Assembly: GCA_934454525.1 (NCBI GenBank)
Contig: CAKSFM010000001.1
Coordinates: forward strand, 124,001 to 188,000
Source: an uncultured Clostridia bacterium
GTDB taxonomy: Bacteria > Bacillota > Clostridia > UMGS1883
Length of the DNA stretch: 64,000 nt
Direction: 5' to 3'
Of the stretch, positions 6,983 to 15,543 are shown piece after piece. A program made the translations under genes and the position numbers. The notes beneath the pieces are model-generated. The model saw only the letters and a list, made by a program, of their open reading frames with translations, made no database searches and was not told where the DNA came from. The first letter of the stretch is position 1. Every line of letters begins with the position of its first letter.

Positions 6983-8509
6983 ATGATTGTCAAGGTATTC
7001 ACCGGCGCCGTTTCCGGACTGGACGGTAATATTGTGATTGTTGAGGCGGACTTTTCAAACGGTCTGCCTTCTTTTGATGTTGTGGGATTGCCCGATGCAA
7101 CCGTTAAGGAAGCAAAGGAGCGTGTGCGCGCGGCGCTGCGCAACAGCTCGTTTGAATTTCCGGCAAAGCGCGCCGTTATCAACCTTGCGCCTGCCGATTT
7201 GCGAAAAGAGGGAACGCAGTTCGATTTGCCGATTGCCGTTTCTGTTCTTGCAGGTACCGGTCAGCTTAAAGCCGATTTGAACGAATACATTCTCATCGGA
7301 GAGCTTGGGCTTTCCGGCGAGCTGCGCCCTGCCCGCGGTGTTTTGTCGATAGCCGCGTGTGCAAGGGAGCACGGATTCAGAAAGATAATTGTTCCGTGCC
7401 AAAATGCTGATGAAGCGGCGCTTGCCGGAAATATTGAGGTGTACGGCGCGCGCTGCCTTGCAGATGTTTACTGTCATCTCACCGGCGAAAAAACGCTTGA
7501 GCGCGTAGTATGCGACATTGAGGGGATTTTCCGCCGCGAGGCTGAATATGACGTTGACTTCTCCGATATGCGCGGTCAGCAGCTGCTGCGCCGCGGTATT
7601 GAGGTCGGGGTCAGCGGCGGTCACAACCTGCTTATGATCGGCAGTCCCGGAAGCGGAAAATCAATGGCTGCGCGCAGGATTCCGACAATTCTTCCCGAGA
7701 TGACTCTGGACGAAGCAATTGAGGTTACTAAAATTTACTCAGTTGCCGGCGAGCTTGAAGAAAACAGGCAGCTGATTGCGCAGCGCCCGTTCAGAGCGCC
7801 GCATCATACTGCCAGCGCCGCAAGCATAGTCGGCGGCGGCGCAAAAGCACGACCGGGGGAAATTTCGCTTGCGCATAACGGAGTTCTTTTTCTTGATGAA
7901 TTCCCGGAGTATCGCAAGGACGTTATCGAATCGATGCGCCAGCCGCTTGAGGATAAAAAGATAACCGTGACGCGGTCAGCATGTTCATACACATACCCGT
8001 GCAACACAATGCTTGTTGCGGCGCTGAACCCCTGCCGCTGCGGCTACTACGGCGACGGCAGCGGCAGATGCCGCTGCTCGGAAAGCGATGTGCATAAATA
8101 TCTCGGGAAAATCAGCGGACCGATGCTTGACAGAATAGATATACAGCTTGAAGCCGCACCGGTGAAATACGGTGATTTGAAAGCGGCGCGCGGAGAAAGC
8201 TCCGCGGTTATTAAGGAGCGCGTTGAAGCTGCAAGGCGGATTCAGGCGCTGCGGTATAAAAATGAGAGTATTACAACGAATGCGCAGCTCGGCGGCGCAC
8301 TCGTTGAAAAATACTGCCCTGTCGGCGAAGAGGAAAGCGAAATGCTTAAAAGAGCCTTTAATGACCTTGGACTGACGGCAAGAGCATATACGCGTATTCT
8401 TAAGGTTGCGCGCACAATTGCCGATATGGATGCACGCAGGGAGATAAACACAATGGATATTGCCGAGGCGATAGGCTATCGCAGCCTTGACAGAAAATAT
8501 TTCAGATAA
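6983..8509 (+). CDS. comM: YifB/ComM-family magnesium-chelatase-like AAA+ ATPase
   Basis: A 508-residue protein of the YifB/ComM family. ComM is a hexameric helicase that promotes branch migration during natural transformation in Gram-negatives; the role in Clostridia is less clear. Residues 1-180 form the ChlI/Lon-protease-like domain. The AAA+ core follows with Walker A GSPGSGKS near residue 219, the FRAPHHTAS segment, Walker B FLDEFPEY near 305, and a Cys motif NPCRCGYYGD near 347. The C-terminal Mg-chelatase lid domain has RAYTRILKVARTIADMD. Only a weak GGCAGG site precedes the ATG at 6983. Its end overlaps the longest possible frame of the antiporter gene but not that gene's likely true start. 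Confidence 0.9.
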   Translation: MIVKVFTGAVSGLDGNIVIVEADFSNGLPSFDVVGLPDATVKEAKERVRAALRNSSFEFPAKRAVINLAPADLRKEGTQFDLPIAVSVLAGTGQLKADLNEYILIGELGLSGELRPARGVLSIAACAREHGFRKIIVPCQNADEAALAGNIEVYGARCLADVYCHLTGEKTLERVVCDIEGIFRREAEYDVDFSDMRGQQLLRRGIEVGVSGGHNLLMIGSPGSGKSMAARRIPTILPEMTLDEAIEVTKIYSVAGELEENRQLIAQRPFRAPHHTASAASIVGGGAKARPGEISLAHNGVLFLDEFPEYRKDVIESMRQPLEDKKITVTRSACSYTYPCNTMLVAALNPCRCGYYGDGSGRCRCSESDVHKYLGKISGPMLDRIDIQLEAAPVKYGDLKAARGESSAVIKERVEAARRIQALRYKNESITTNAQLGGALVEKYCPVGEEESEMLKRAFNDLGLTARAYTRILKVARTIADMDARREINTMDIAEAIGYRSLDRKYFR

Positions 8510-8525
8510 TAGGGAGGAAAATGGA

Positions 8526-10130
8526 TTGAAGAAAAATTCAAGAATCGGATTAGCGCTGATTACGGTGCTGATTCTGGCAGCGGCAATGCCTTGCGGCGTT
8601 TTTGCTGCTGACAAAGCAAAGGAAACGATTAAAATGGCAGGCACGTTCTGGGCGCTTGTGCCGCCGATTATTGCCATTGCGCTTGCGCTCATCACAAAAG
8701 AGGTTTACAGCTCTCTTTTCGTAGGCATTGTTGTCGGCGGACTTTTTTCCGCAAACTTTTCGCCCGTAAAAGCGCTTGACAACATGGTAAATGAAGGATT
8801 GATTGCAGCCGTTTCCGGAACTGCCGGAATATTTATATTCCTTGTTATTCTCGGCGTTATTGTTGCGCTTGTAAACAAAGCCGGCGGCAGCGCAGCATTC
8901 GGCGAATGGGCAAAGAAGAATATAAAATCACGCAGCGGCGCAATGCTTGCAACGTTTGCACTCGGCGTACTTATATTTATTGACGACTATTTTAACTGTC
9001 TGACGGTCGGGTCGGTTATGCGCCCCGTAACGGATGGTCATAAAATCTCACGTGCGAAGCTTGCGTATCTTATCGATGCAACAGCGGCGCCGGTCTGCAT
9101 GATAGCGCCGATTTCATCATGGGCGGCTGCCGTTTCGGGATATATCGAGGGCAGTGACGGACTTGCACTTTTCATACGCACAATTCCTTACAACTTTTAT
9201 TCACTTTTCACATTTGTATTTATCATTGCAATTTCTCTCATGCAGTTTGACTACGGTCCGATGAGGCTTCATGAATACAATGCTGCCGAAAAAGGCGATT
9301 TATATACCTGCGGCGACCGCGCTGAGGCGCAGAAAACAGAGCCGTGCGCAAGGGGCAGGGTTATTGACCTTGTTCTTCCGGTTGTGCTCCTCATTATTAT
9401 GTGCGTACTCGCGCTTATATATGCCGGCGGATTCTTCTCCGGCGAAAGCTTTGTAAATGCATTTGCCGGCACCGATGCAACGGTCGGTCTTCCTATGGGC
9501 GGTCTTGTTGCGCTTGTACTTATAATCATTTATATGGCGCTGCGCGGCATTGTTTCATTCAAAGAATCAATGGAATGTATTCCTCAGGGATTTATCGCCA
9601 TGGTTCCGGCAATTCTTATTCTCACGTTTGCAACATCACTTAAAAACATGACCGGTCTTCTTGAAGCCGATACATTTGTTGCAGGACTTATGGAAGGCTC
9701 TGCAAAGGGACTGGCAAACTTCCTCCCGGCAATCATTTTCCTTGTCGGCTGCGGACTTTCGTTTGCAACCGGAACATCTTGGGGAACATTCGGCATACTC
9801 ATTCCGATTGTTGTCGGCATATTCCCGCGCGAAAGCGAGCTTTTGATAATAGCAATGTCGGCTTGCCTTGCAGGCGCTGTTTGCGGCGATCACTGCTCCC
9901 CCATTTCCGACACAACAATTATGTCCTCAGCAGGAGGCGAATGTAACCATATAAACCACGTTTCAACGCAGCTTCCGTATGCTATTACGGTTGCAGCCAT
10001 TTCATTCGTGATGTACATTGTTGCGGGCATGGTTCAAAACGTTTGGCTGCCGCTCATTCTCGGCACGGCAGCAACGCTGGGATTTCTGTTTATTATGCGC
10101 TCAGCGACTCGCAGCAAGCCTATAGAATAA
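8526..10130 (+). CDS. nhaC: NhaC-family Na+/H+ antiporter
   Basis: About 534 residues. I chose the TTG at 8526 because GGGAGG (8512-8517) lies 8 nt upstream. A longer frame from a TTG at 8487 would run through that site and overlap comM. The protein starts with a positively charged hydrophobic segment ending in a signal-like VFAA, then about ten to twelve hydrophobic helices. The FIDDYFNCLTVGS motif and a late SFATGTSWGTFGI segment are typical of NhaC-type and related ion-coupled exchangers. It would act in the plasma membrane in sodium and pH homeostasis; some relatives exchange amino acids or organic acids, so the substrate is inferred. It is probably cotranscribed with comM and ends in a strong terminator. 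Confidence 0.85.
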   Translation: MKKNSRIGLALITVLILAAAMPCGVFAADKAKETIKMAGTFWALVPPIIAIALALITKEVYSSLFVGIVVGGLFSANFSPVKALDNMVNEGLIAAVSGTAGIFIFLVILGVIVALVNKAGGSAAFGEWAKKNIKSRSGAMLATFALGVLIFIDDYFNCLTVGSVMRPVTDGHKISRAKLAYLIDATAAPVCMIAPISSWAAAVSGYIEGSDGLALFIRTIPYNFYSLFTFVFIIAISLMQFDYGPMRLHEYNAAEKGDLYTCGDRAEAQKTEPCARGRVIDLVLPVVLLIIMCVLALIYAGGFFSGESFVNAFAGTDATVGLPMGGLVALVLIIIYMALRGIVSFKESMECIPQGFIAMVPAILILTFATSLKNMTGLLEADTFVAGLMEGSAKGLANFLPAIIFLVGCGLSFATGTSWGTFGILIPIVVGIFPRESELLIIAMSACLAGAVCGDHCSPISDTTIMSSAGGECNHINHVSTQLPYAITVAAISFVMYIVAGMVQNVWLPLILGTAATLGFLFIMRSATRSKPIE

Positions 10131-10133
10131 CCT

Positions 10134-10160
10134 AAAAAAACTGCCGGCGGCAGTTTTTTT
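10134..10160. terminator. Bidirectional terminator after nhaC
   Basis: AAAAAACTGCCG pairs with CGGCAGTTTTTT around a tiny loop, giving A- and T-runs on both sides, between the antiporter and rpmB, which converge. Confidence 0.88.
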
Positions 10161-10182
10161 AGTTATATTATATTCCGCATAG

Positions 10183-10213
10183 CAAAAAAGACGCTTCACA
10201 GGGTGAAACGCCT
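10183..10213 (-). terminator. Intrinsic terminator of rpmB
   Basis: Read on the minus strand, GCGTTTCAC pairs with GTGAAGCG(T) and is followed by TTTTTT, about 30 nt after the rpmB stop. Confidence 0.8.
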
Positions 10214-10242
10214 TCCTCCGTTCATTTCAATGAAAGCTCAGA

Positions 10243-10431
10243 TCAGATAGCTCTGACAACTTTGCCGCTTCTCAGGCAACGTGAGCAAACATGGATTGTC
10301 TTAGGAGTGCCGTTAACAACAGCCTTAACTGTTTTAACATTGGGCTTCCAGGCACGGTTGCTTCTTCTGTGAGAATGGCTTACCTTAATTCCGAAAGTAA
10401 CGCCCTTTCCGCATACATCACACTTAGCCAT
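10243..10431 (-). CDS. rpmB: 50S ribosomal protein L28
   Basis: A 62-residue L28 of normal length, a structural protein of the large ribosomal subunit. It starts MAKCDVCGKG and carries two CxxC pairs (CDVC and CSRC), so it is the zinc-binding form. The SHSHRRSNRAWKPN segment is the family signature. An AGGAGG site precedes the ATG on the minus strand, and the gene has its own promoter and terminator. Confidence 0.97.
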   Translation of the reverse strand: MAKCDVCGKGVTFGIKVSHSHRRSNRAWKPNVKTVKAVVNGTPKTIHVCSRCLRSGKVVRAI

Positions 10432-10478
10432 ATATTTTACCTCCTTAGGATTACATTACATAATAACGTGCAAGAGAT

Positions 10479-10507
10479 ATTTTAACAGATAACACGGTAA
10501 AATGCAA
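10479..10507 (-). promoter_or_regulatory. Promoter of rpmB
   Basis: On the minus strand, TTGCAT (10507-10502) and TAAAAT (10484-10479) with 17-nt spacing. The A/T-rich run 10508-10550 upstream may act as an UP-like region. Confidence 0.75.
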
Positions 10508-10553
10508 GCTTTTTTTTAATTTTTTTAAAAAAAATCGAATAAATTGCCTATTT

Positions 10554-11045
10554 TTAATATCCAAGCATATTCCCCAGGCTGTCATCGTCATCTATCCAAT
10601 CACGCTGAACATCAATCACGGTATATTTATCCTTGGAGTTTCTGATAATAACCTTATCAATACCGGAGTTAATCACAAGCCTTTTGCACATTGAGCAGCT
10701 TGTGGCATTTTCAACGTACTCACCTGTTTCCATATCCCGTCCTGCAAGATAAAGCGTTGCGCCGATCATATCGCGCCGCGATGCACTGATTATAGCGTTT
10801 GCTTCGCTGTGAACGCTGCGGCAAAGTTCATAACGCTCTCCGCGCGGAATATTAAGCTGCTGACGGCGGCAAAAGCCGAGATCAATGCAGTTCTTCCTGT
10901 TTCGCGGCGCACCTGTATAGCCTGTTGATATAATCTCATCATTTTTTACAATAATTGAGCCGTAGTTCCTCCGCAGACATGTTCCGCGCTCCAAAACGGT
11001 CGATGCAATGTCAAGATAATAATTATGTTTGTCGCGTCTGTCCAT
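10554..11045 (-). CDS. dCMP/cytidine deaminase-family protein (ComEB-like)
   Basis: A 163-residue zinc-dependent deaminase. The motif HSEAN (zinc His and catalytic Glu) and the later SCSMCKR (two zinc Cys) are the deoxycytidylate deaminase signature, and the N-terminal GSIIVKNDEIISTGYTG fits the same family. dCMP deaminase makes dUMP for thymidylate synthesis; in Bacillus the homologue ComEB lies in a competence operon. An AAAGGAG site lies before the ATG. It stands alone with its own promoter. The substrate assignment (dCMP rather than another cytidine compound) follows the family. Confidence 0.88.
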   Translation of the reverse strand: MDRRDKHNYYLDIASTVLERGTCLRRNYGSIIVKNDEIISTGYTGAPRNRKNCIDLGFCRRQQLNIPRGERYELCRSVHSEANAIISASRRDMIGATLYLAGRDMETGEYVENATSCSMCKRLVINSGIDKVIIRNSKDKYTVIDVQRDWIDDDDSLGNMLGY

Positions 11046-11080
11046 AATAAAAGCTCCTTTCCGTGCTGCAGTTACTATAG

Positions 11081-11109
11081 ATTTTATCCTAAAACAGCCG
11101 TTTTGTCAA
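11081..11109 (-). promoter_or_regulatory. Promoter of the dCMP deaminase gene
   Basis: On the minus strand, TTGACA (11109-11104) and TAAAAT (11086-11081) with 17-nt spacing. Confidence 0.82.
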
Positions 11110-11138
11110 TAAAAATCGGCATTTTATGCGTTAATATT

Positions 11139-11780
11139 CTATTTTCCGGTCACCTTCGTTAAATAAGTGTTCGGTACTGAGCCGACAATCAGTGTTTGCG
11201 CAATCGGCATCCCCGAATTGATATGCAGCGTACTGCTTGCCATCGGAATGAGCACCTCCATATCCACCGTGACAGTCAGATTCACAGTATGAATCGTTTG
11301 ATTTATTCCGGCTTCTTCAAAGGTATGCGAAATATCCGCATTTGTAACGGAAATCGGAACAAAGCGCACCGAAATGCTCGGCCCTATCCCGGCAAGGAGA
11401 TCCAGTCCGAAAACACTGCTCAGGGGGATTTTTCGTTTAACGCGCGAAATTTTGTCAAGCTCATCTCCGATTGAGATGCCAAGGTCGTTTGTGAAACGGT
11501 TAATCAGCGTACTGTTCGATGAAACGGAGGTCACCTTGCCGTCCTTATCCCTTGAAATCAGAACGATTTTATCATAACTGAAAAATTCCTCCAGCATGAC
11601 TTTTTTCACCTCATCGTCAACAACCTGCGAAACAACGTTTTTTGCATATGCCTGCGACACGCGGATAATCGCCGGGCGCAGAGATACCGAAAAAACATAT
11701 AAAAAAGCCGTTATCATCGCTGTTATTGCCGAAAGAATCATAATAGCGCCGAGTTTATTCCGGCGTGATTTTCTTTTCAT
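11139..11780 (-). CDS. yunB: Sporulation protein YunB
   Basis: About 213 residues. The ATG at 11780 is preferred because AGGTG precedes it at good spacing; a longer GTG start at 11789 would overlap that site. A basic N-terminus, one membrane helix around residues 10-32, then an extracytoplasmic domain with the YunB pattern (PSISVRFVPISVTNADISHTF region, then the LTVTVDMEVLIP strand and a C-terminal VGSVPNTYL). YunB is made under sigma-E in the mother cell and is needed for normal spore formation in Bacillus; the molecular role is not known. Its presence argues that the organism belongs to a spore-forming lineage. Confidence 0.88.
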   Translation of the reverse strand: MKRKSRRNKLGAIMILSAITAMITAFLYVFSVSLRPAIIRVSQAYAKNVVSQVVDDEVKKVMLEEFFSYDKIVLISRDKDGKVTSVSSNSTLINRFTNDLGISIGDELDKISRVKRKIPLSSVFGLDLLAGIGPSISVRFVPISVTNADISHTFEEAGINQTIHTVNLTVTVDMEVLIPMASSTLHINSGMPIAQTLIVGSVPNTYLTKVTGK

Positions 11781-11836
11781 AAACATCACCTGTCATTATA
11801 ATTTATGCGGTGCCTGAATTTTTAGTGCTGTTACTA

Positions 11837-11865
11837 TTGAATTGATTGAATTAATGTGCTATACT
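11837..11865 (+). promoter_or_regulatory. Promoter of yqhQ-prmC
   Basis: TTGAAT at 11837-11842 and TATACT at 11860-11865 with 17-nt spacing. The start codon follows 21 nt later, so the leader is very short. Confidence 0.75.
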
Positions 11866-11886
11866 TACAGTTAGGCAGGTGATAAA

Positions 11887-12825
11887 ATGGAAAAACAGCA
11901 GCATATGACAAGCATCGGCGGCAGCGCCGTTATGGAGGGCGTTATGATGCGCGGACCGAAAGAAATTGCAACCGCAGTCCGCAAGCCCGACGGAGAAATA
12001 GAAATCGATAAAAGAGCTGTCAGCTCGCTTGTTACAAAGTATCATGTGAATAAAATCCCGGTTATCCGCGGAGTGTTCGCATTTTTTGACTCGATGATTT
12101 GCAGCATCCGCTCACTTATGTGGAGTGCGGAGTTTTTTGACACTGAGGATGACAGCAGCAAGGAATCGAAGTTTGACAAGTGGCTTGATGACAAGTTCGG
12201 AGACAAGGTTAAGGACATTGTGATTTACTTTTCGGTTTTTGTTTCACTTATTTTTTCAATCGGACTTTTCTTCCTCCTTCCGAACCTTGTTGTCGGATTC
12301 GCGGGAAAATACATCCACGGAAATGCGGTAAAATCACTTCTTGAGGGCGTTATAAGAATTGCAATTTTCCTCGGATATATTTTGCTCGTTTCGCAGATGG
12401 AGGACATAAAAAGAGTGTTCCAGTATCACGGAGCGGAGCATAAGACAATTTTCTGCTATGAAGCGGGACTTCCGCTGACGGTTGAAAATGCGCGCACAAT
12501 GCCAAGGCTTCATCCGCGCTGCGGAACAAGCTTTCTTGTGTTCGTTATGGTAATAAGCATTGTTTTATTTTCATTTATTTCGTGGGATAATATGCTTACG
12601 CGCCTCGGGTTGAGGCTTCTGCTTCTTCCCGTTGTTGCCGGACTGAGTTATGAGATTATCCGCTGGGCGGGCAGAAGTCAGAATATTATTGTGCGCATTA
12701 TAAGCAAGCCGGGGATGTGGATTCAGAAAATCACCACGCGTGAGCCTGACGACAGCCAGCTTGAGGTTGCAATCGCATCAATGGAGGCAGTTATTACGGG
12801 GAATAAAGAGGATGACAAATGGTAA
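11887..12825 (+). CDS. yqhQ: DUF1385 membrane protein, YqhQ-like
   Basis: 312 residues with the family-defining N-terminus SIGGSAVMEGVMMRGP, at least four hydrophobic helices in the middle, and the conserved block QYHGAEHKTI...PRLHPRCGTSFLVFVM, whose His, Glu and Cys residues suggest a metal-binding or enzymatic site. The biochemical function is not established. The gene is often next to prmC and rpmE in Clostridia, as here. AGGTG stands before the ATG, and its last 7 bases overlap the start of prmC, so the two are translationally coupled. Confidence 0.9.
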   Translation: MEKQQHMTSIGGSAVMEGVMMRGPKEIATAVRKPDGEIEIDKRAVSSLVTKYHVNKIPVIRGVFAFFDSMICSIRSLMWSAEFFDTEDDSSKESKFDKWLDDKFGDKVKDIVIYFSVFVSLIFSIGLFFLLPNLVVGFAGKYIHGNAVKSLLEGVIRIAIFLGYILLVSQMEDIKRVFQYHGAEHKTIFCYEAGLPLTVENARTMPRLHPRCGTSFLVFVMVISIVLFSFISWDNMLTRLGLRLLLLPVVAGLSYEIIRWAGRSQNIIVRIISKPGMWIQKITTREPDDSQLEVAIASMEAVITGNKEDDKW

Positions 12826-13661
12826 ACGAAATTCTCCGCAGCGCCGCGGCACAGCTGACGGATTCGGACGAGCCGCTGCTTGACGCGCGTGTGCTTCTGG
12901 CGCATGCCGCCGGTATGCGCGATTCCGCACTTCTGTTCCGTGATTTAACCGAGAGCGAAAAAAAAACGTTTGACGGCTATATTGCACTCCGGAAAAAGGG
13001 AATACCCGTTGCCTATATATTAAAGGAAAAGGAATTTATGGGTCTTTCGTTTTATGTGGATGAAAGCACACTTATTCCCCGGCCGGACACAGAGTGTCTT
13101 GTTGAAAAAGTGCTTGAGCTGAACATAAATAAGCCGCGTATTCTTGATATATGCACGGGGAGCGGCTGCATCGGGATCAGTCTTGCATATATGGCTGAGG
13201 ATTCCGAAGCGCTTTTGACAGACATTTCTGACGGTGCGCTTAAAGCCGCCGAGATTAACATTGAGCGGCATAATCTTAAAAGCCGCGTTTCGGCACAAAA
13301 ACTGGACGTGCTGACGGAGGAATTTCCGGCAGGCTTTAATATCATTGCGTCAAATCCGCCATATATCCCCACAGATATTGCAAGCTCTCTCGACGTGAGC
13401 AAAAGCGAGCCGTTTCTTGCTCTTGACGGCGGCGCGGACGGACTTAAGTTCTATCGTGAAATAATAAAAAAAAGCGCTGCCGTGCTCCCTGCGGACGGGG
13501 TGCTTGCGCTTGAAATCGGGTTTGACCAGGGAAAAAGCGTGAAAGCGCTTGCACTCGAATATTTCCCTTATGCCGATGTTTTTTGTGATTATGCGGCAAA
13601 TGACCGCGTTGTGATATGCCGGCGCTGCGATATCGGCATAAAAAAGGGCGAAAATGTTTGA
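12819..13661 (+). CDS. prmC: Peptide chain release factor N5-glutamine methyltransferase
   Basis: 280 residues. PrmC methylates the glutamine of the GGQ motif in RF1/RF2, using S-adenosylmethionine. An N-terminal helical domain is followed by a Rossmann methyltransferase fold with the SAM loop (DICTGSGCIGISLAY, near residue 108) and the catalytic NPPYIP motif near 183. The start overlaps the yqhQ stop. Its usual partner prfA is not beside it but 17 kb away in the minus-strand cluster. Confidence 0.95.
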   Translation: MVNEILRSAAAQLTDSDEPLLDARVLLAHAAGMRDSALLFRDLTESEKKTFDGYIALRKKGIPVAYILKEKEFMGLSFYVDESTLIPRPDTECLVEKVLELNINKPRILDICTGSGCIGISLAYMAEDSEALLTDISDGALKAAEINIERHNLKSRVSAQKLDVLTEEFPAGFNIIASNPPYIPTDIASSLDVSKSEPFLALDGGADGLKFYREIIKKSAAVLPADGVLALEIGFDQGKSVKALALEYFPYADVFCDYAANDRVVICRRCDIGIKKGENV

Positions 13662-13669
13662 AAAAAGTA

Positions 13670-13698
13670 TTGCATTTTCAAAAATGTTATGCTATAAT
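13670..13698 (+). promoter_or_regulatory. Promoter of rpmE
   Basis: TTGCAT at 13670-13675 and TATAAT at 13693-13698, 17-nt spacing. Confidence 0.82.
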
Positions 13699-13760
13699 GG
13701 GTAGTGCTTGATTGATGTTAATTATTTTTTATTTATTTTTCTCAGAAAGAGGTGAATTCC

Positions 13761-13964
13761 ATGAGAGAAGGTATACATCCGAATTACAAGCAGACCGTTA
13801 TCAAATGTGCCTGCGGAAACGTGATTGAAACCGGTTCTACGAAAGAGAATATCAACGTAGAAATTTGTTCAAAATGTCATCCTTTCTTTACAGGTAAGCA
13901 GAAGCTTGTTGATACAGGCGGACGTGTTGAAAAGTTCAGAAAGAAGTTCAATATGGACAAGTAA
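13761..13964 (+). CDS. rpmE: 50S ribosomal protein L31 (zinc-binding type)
   Basis: 67 residues starting MREGIHPNY. I chose the ATG at 13761 because AAAGAGGTG lies 7 nt before it; an in-frame GTG at 13752 lies inside that site. Two CxxC/CxxxC pairs (CACG and CSKCHPF) mark the zinc-holding C+ form of L31. The conserved HPFFTGKQKLVDTGGRVEKF ending is present. It is transcribed alone between a good promoter and a good terminator. Confidence 0.97.
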   Translation: MREGIHPNYKQTVIKCACGNVIETGSTKENINVEICSKCHPFFTGKQKLVDTGGRVEKFRKKFNMDK

Positions 13965-13973
13965 TTCAGAGAG

Positions 13974-13999
13974 GAGCAGCAATAAGCGCTGCTCTTTTT
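13974..13999 (+). terminator. Intrinsic terminator of rpmE
   Basis: GAGCAGC (13974-13980) pairs with GCTGCTC (13988-13994), followed by TTTTT. Confidence 0.85.
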
Positions 14000-14056
14000 G
14001 TATAATGGGAACGGAAAACGCTGTACCCCTCAATATTTTCGGAACGGAGTTGTGGT

Positions 14057-15187
14057 ATGTTTACACTGCTTAAACAGGAAGGGCGCGCAAGGCGCGGCAC
14101 ATTTGAAACGGTACACGGAACAATTCAAACGCCCGTTTTCATGAACGTCGGCACATCGGCTGCAATAAAGGGCGGAGTTTCCTCGCTTGATTTAAAGGAG
14201 GTCGGCTGCCAGGTTGAGCTTTCAAACACATATCACCTGCATCTGCGCCCCGGCGATGATTTGATTTATGATATGGGCGGTCTGCACAAATTTATGAACT
14301 GGGACAGACCTATTCTTACCGACAGCGGCGGATTTCAGGTGTTTTCGCTTGCTTCTTTGCGCAAAATAACCGAGGAGGGCGTCAGCTTTCAGTCTCACAT
14401 TGACGGAAAACGGATATTCATGGGGCCGGAGGAAAGCATGCAGATTCAGTCAAACCTTGCTTCAACAATTGCAATGGCATTTGACGAATGTGTGGAAAAT
14501 CCCTCGCCGTACGACTATGTTAAAAATTCCTGCATGCGTACATACCGCTGGCTTGAACGCTGCAAGGCTGAAATGGCACGGCTTAATTCGCTTGAGCGCA
14601 CAATAAATCCGCACCAGCTTCTTTTCGGAATAAACCAGGGCGGAACATACAGCGATATCAGAATTGATCATATGAAAAGGATATCCGAGCTTGATTTGCC
14701 CGGATATGCAATCGGCGGACTTGCAGTCGGTGAAAGCGCCGATGTGATGTATGAAATAATTGAGGCTGTTGAGCCGTTTATGCCGAAGGACAAGCCGCGT
14801 TATCTTATGGGCGTTGGAACTCCGCAGAATATTATTGAGGGAGTTCGCCGCGGCGTTGACTTTTTTGACTGTGTTATAACAAGCCGCAATGCGCGCCATG
14901 CAAATCTGTTCACGGATTGCGGAGTGCTGAATCTGAATAATAAAAAATTTGAAAGGGATGAACGTCCGCTTCAGGAGGGGTGCACCTGCCCTGCCTGCCG
15001 GAACTATTCCCGTGCATATATAAGGCATCTTATCAAAGCCAAGGAAATTCTCGGCATGCGTCTTTGTGTGCTGCATAATCTGCATTTTTATAACACACTT
15101 ATGCAGCAGATACGTGATGCCCTTGATGAAAACCGGTTCGACAGCTTCAGCGCCGAAATGCTGGAAAAGCTCAATAATCGTGTTTAA
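14057..15187 (+). CDS. tgt: tRNA-guanine transglycosylase (queuine/preQ1)
   Basis: 376 residues of normal length. Bacterial TGT exchanges guanine 34 of tRNA-Asp, -Asn, -His and -Tyr for preQ1. It has the active-site region LTDSGGFQVFSL near residue 92, the nucleophile-loop FDCVITSRNARH segment near 274, and the C-terminal zinc site CTCPACRNY with a later Cys/His. A weak GGAG site precedes the ATG. The rest of the queuosine pathway is not in this window. It is followed by an AbrB-type regulator with its own promoter. Confidence 0.96.
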   Translation: MFTLLKQEGRARRGTFETVHGTIQTPVFMNVGTSAAIKGGVSSLDLKEVGCQVELSNTYHLHLRPGDDLIYDMGGLHKFMNWDRPILTDSGGFQVFSLASLRKITEEGVSFQSHIDGKRIFMGPEESMQIQSNLASTIAMAFDECVENPSPYDYVKNSCMRTYRWLERCKAEMARLNSLERTINPHQLLFGINQGGTYSDIRIDHMKRISELDLPGYAIGGLAVGESADVMYEIIEAVEPFMPKDKPRYLMGVGTPQNIIEGVRRGVDFFDCVITSRNARHANLFTDCGVLNLNNKKFERDERPLQEGCTCPACRNYSRAYIRHLIKAKEILGMRLCVLHNLHFYNTLMQQIRDALDENRFDSFSAEMLEKLNNRV

Positions 15188-15221
15188 TTATCATTTTTAT
15201 TAATTTTGGTTATCTTTAACG

Positions 15222-15250
15222 TTGACAATCGTCACTGCGCAACTTATAAT
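15222..15250 (+). promoter_or_regulatory. Promoter of AbrB-like gene
   Basis: TTGACA at 15222-15227 and TATAAT at 15245-15250 with 17-nt spacing. Confidence 0.88.
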
Positions 15251-15292
15251 AAAATCATCGGATTTAATAAACACCTGAAAGGAGCTGTTTGT

Positions 15293-15529
15293 ATGATACA
15301 ACGTAAATTGGACGAGCTTGGAAGAGTTCTTATTCCGGAGGAAATGACGCGCCGGCTTGGCATATCTCCGAAAACCATGCTCAATATTCACCTTGACGGC
15401 GAAAAAATTGTAATTGAAAAGGCCGGAGACAGCTGCCTTTTCTGCGGAGATTCGGAAAATGTTATTGACGGATTCCATGTGTGCCGCAGCTGTGCACAAA
15501 AGGTTGCGGACGTTTTAAAGCTCGTTTAA
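15293..15529 (+). CDS. AbrB/SpoVT-type regulator with zinc-ribbon-like tail
   Basis: 78 residues starting at the ATG after GAAAGGAG; in-frame codons upstream to 15206 lie in the promoter and are not coding. Residues 1-45 are a swapped-hairpin SpoVT/AbrB DNA-binding domain (KLDELGRVLIPEEMTRRLGI). The rest carries CLFC and CRSC, a possible zinc-binding pair. Members of this class act as transition-state or sporulation regulators in Firmicutes. The target genes are unknown. It converges on the DUF421 gene with only 14 nt between them and no clear terminator. Confidence 0.85.
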   Translation: MIQRKLDELGRVLIPEEMTRRLGISPKTMLNIHLDGEKIVIEKAGDSCLFCGDSENVIDGFHVCRSCAQKVADVLKLV

Positions 15530-15543
15530 TTGCCGGCAAACAA

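Noticed and set aside
7985..8695. Minus-strand frame of 236 codons across the comM-nhaC junction
   Set aside because: It overlaps two well-supported plus-strand genes and shows no start signals or recognisable domain.
10508..10550. A/T-rich run as a terminator of the deaminase gene
   Set aside because: It has no stable GC stem next to the T-run; it is better seen as an upstream part of the rpmB promoter.
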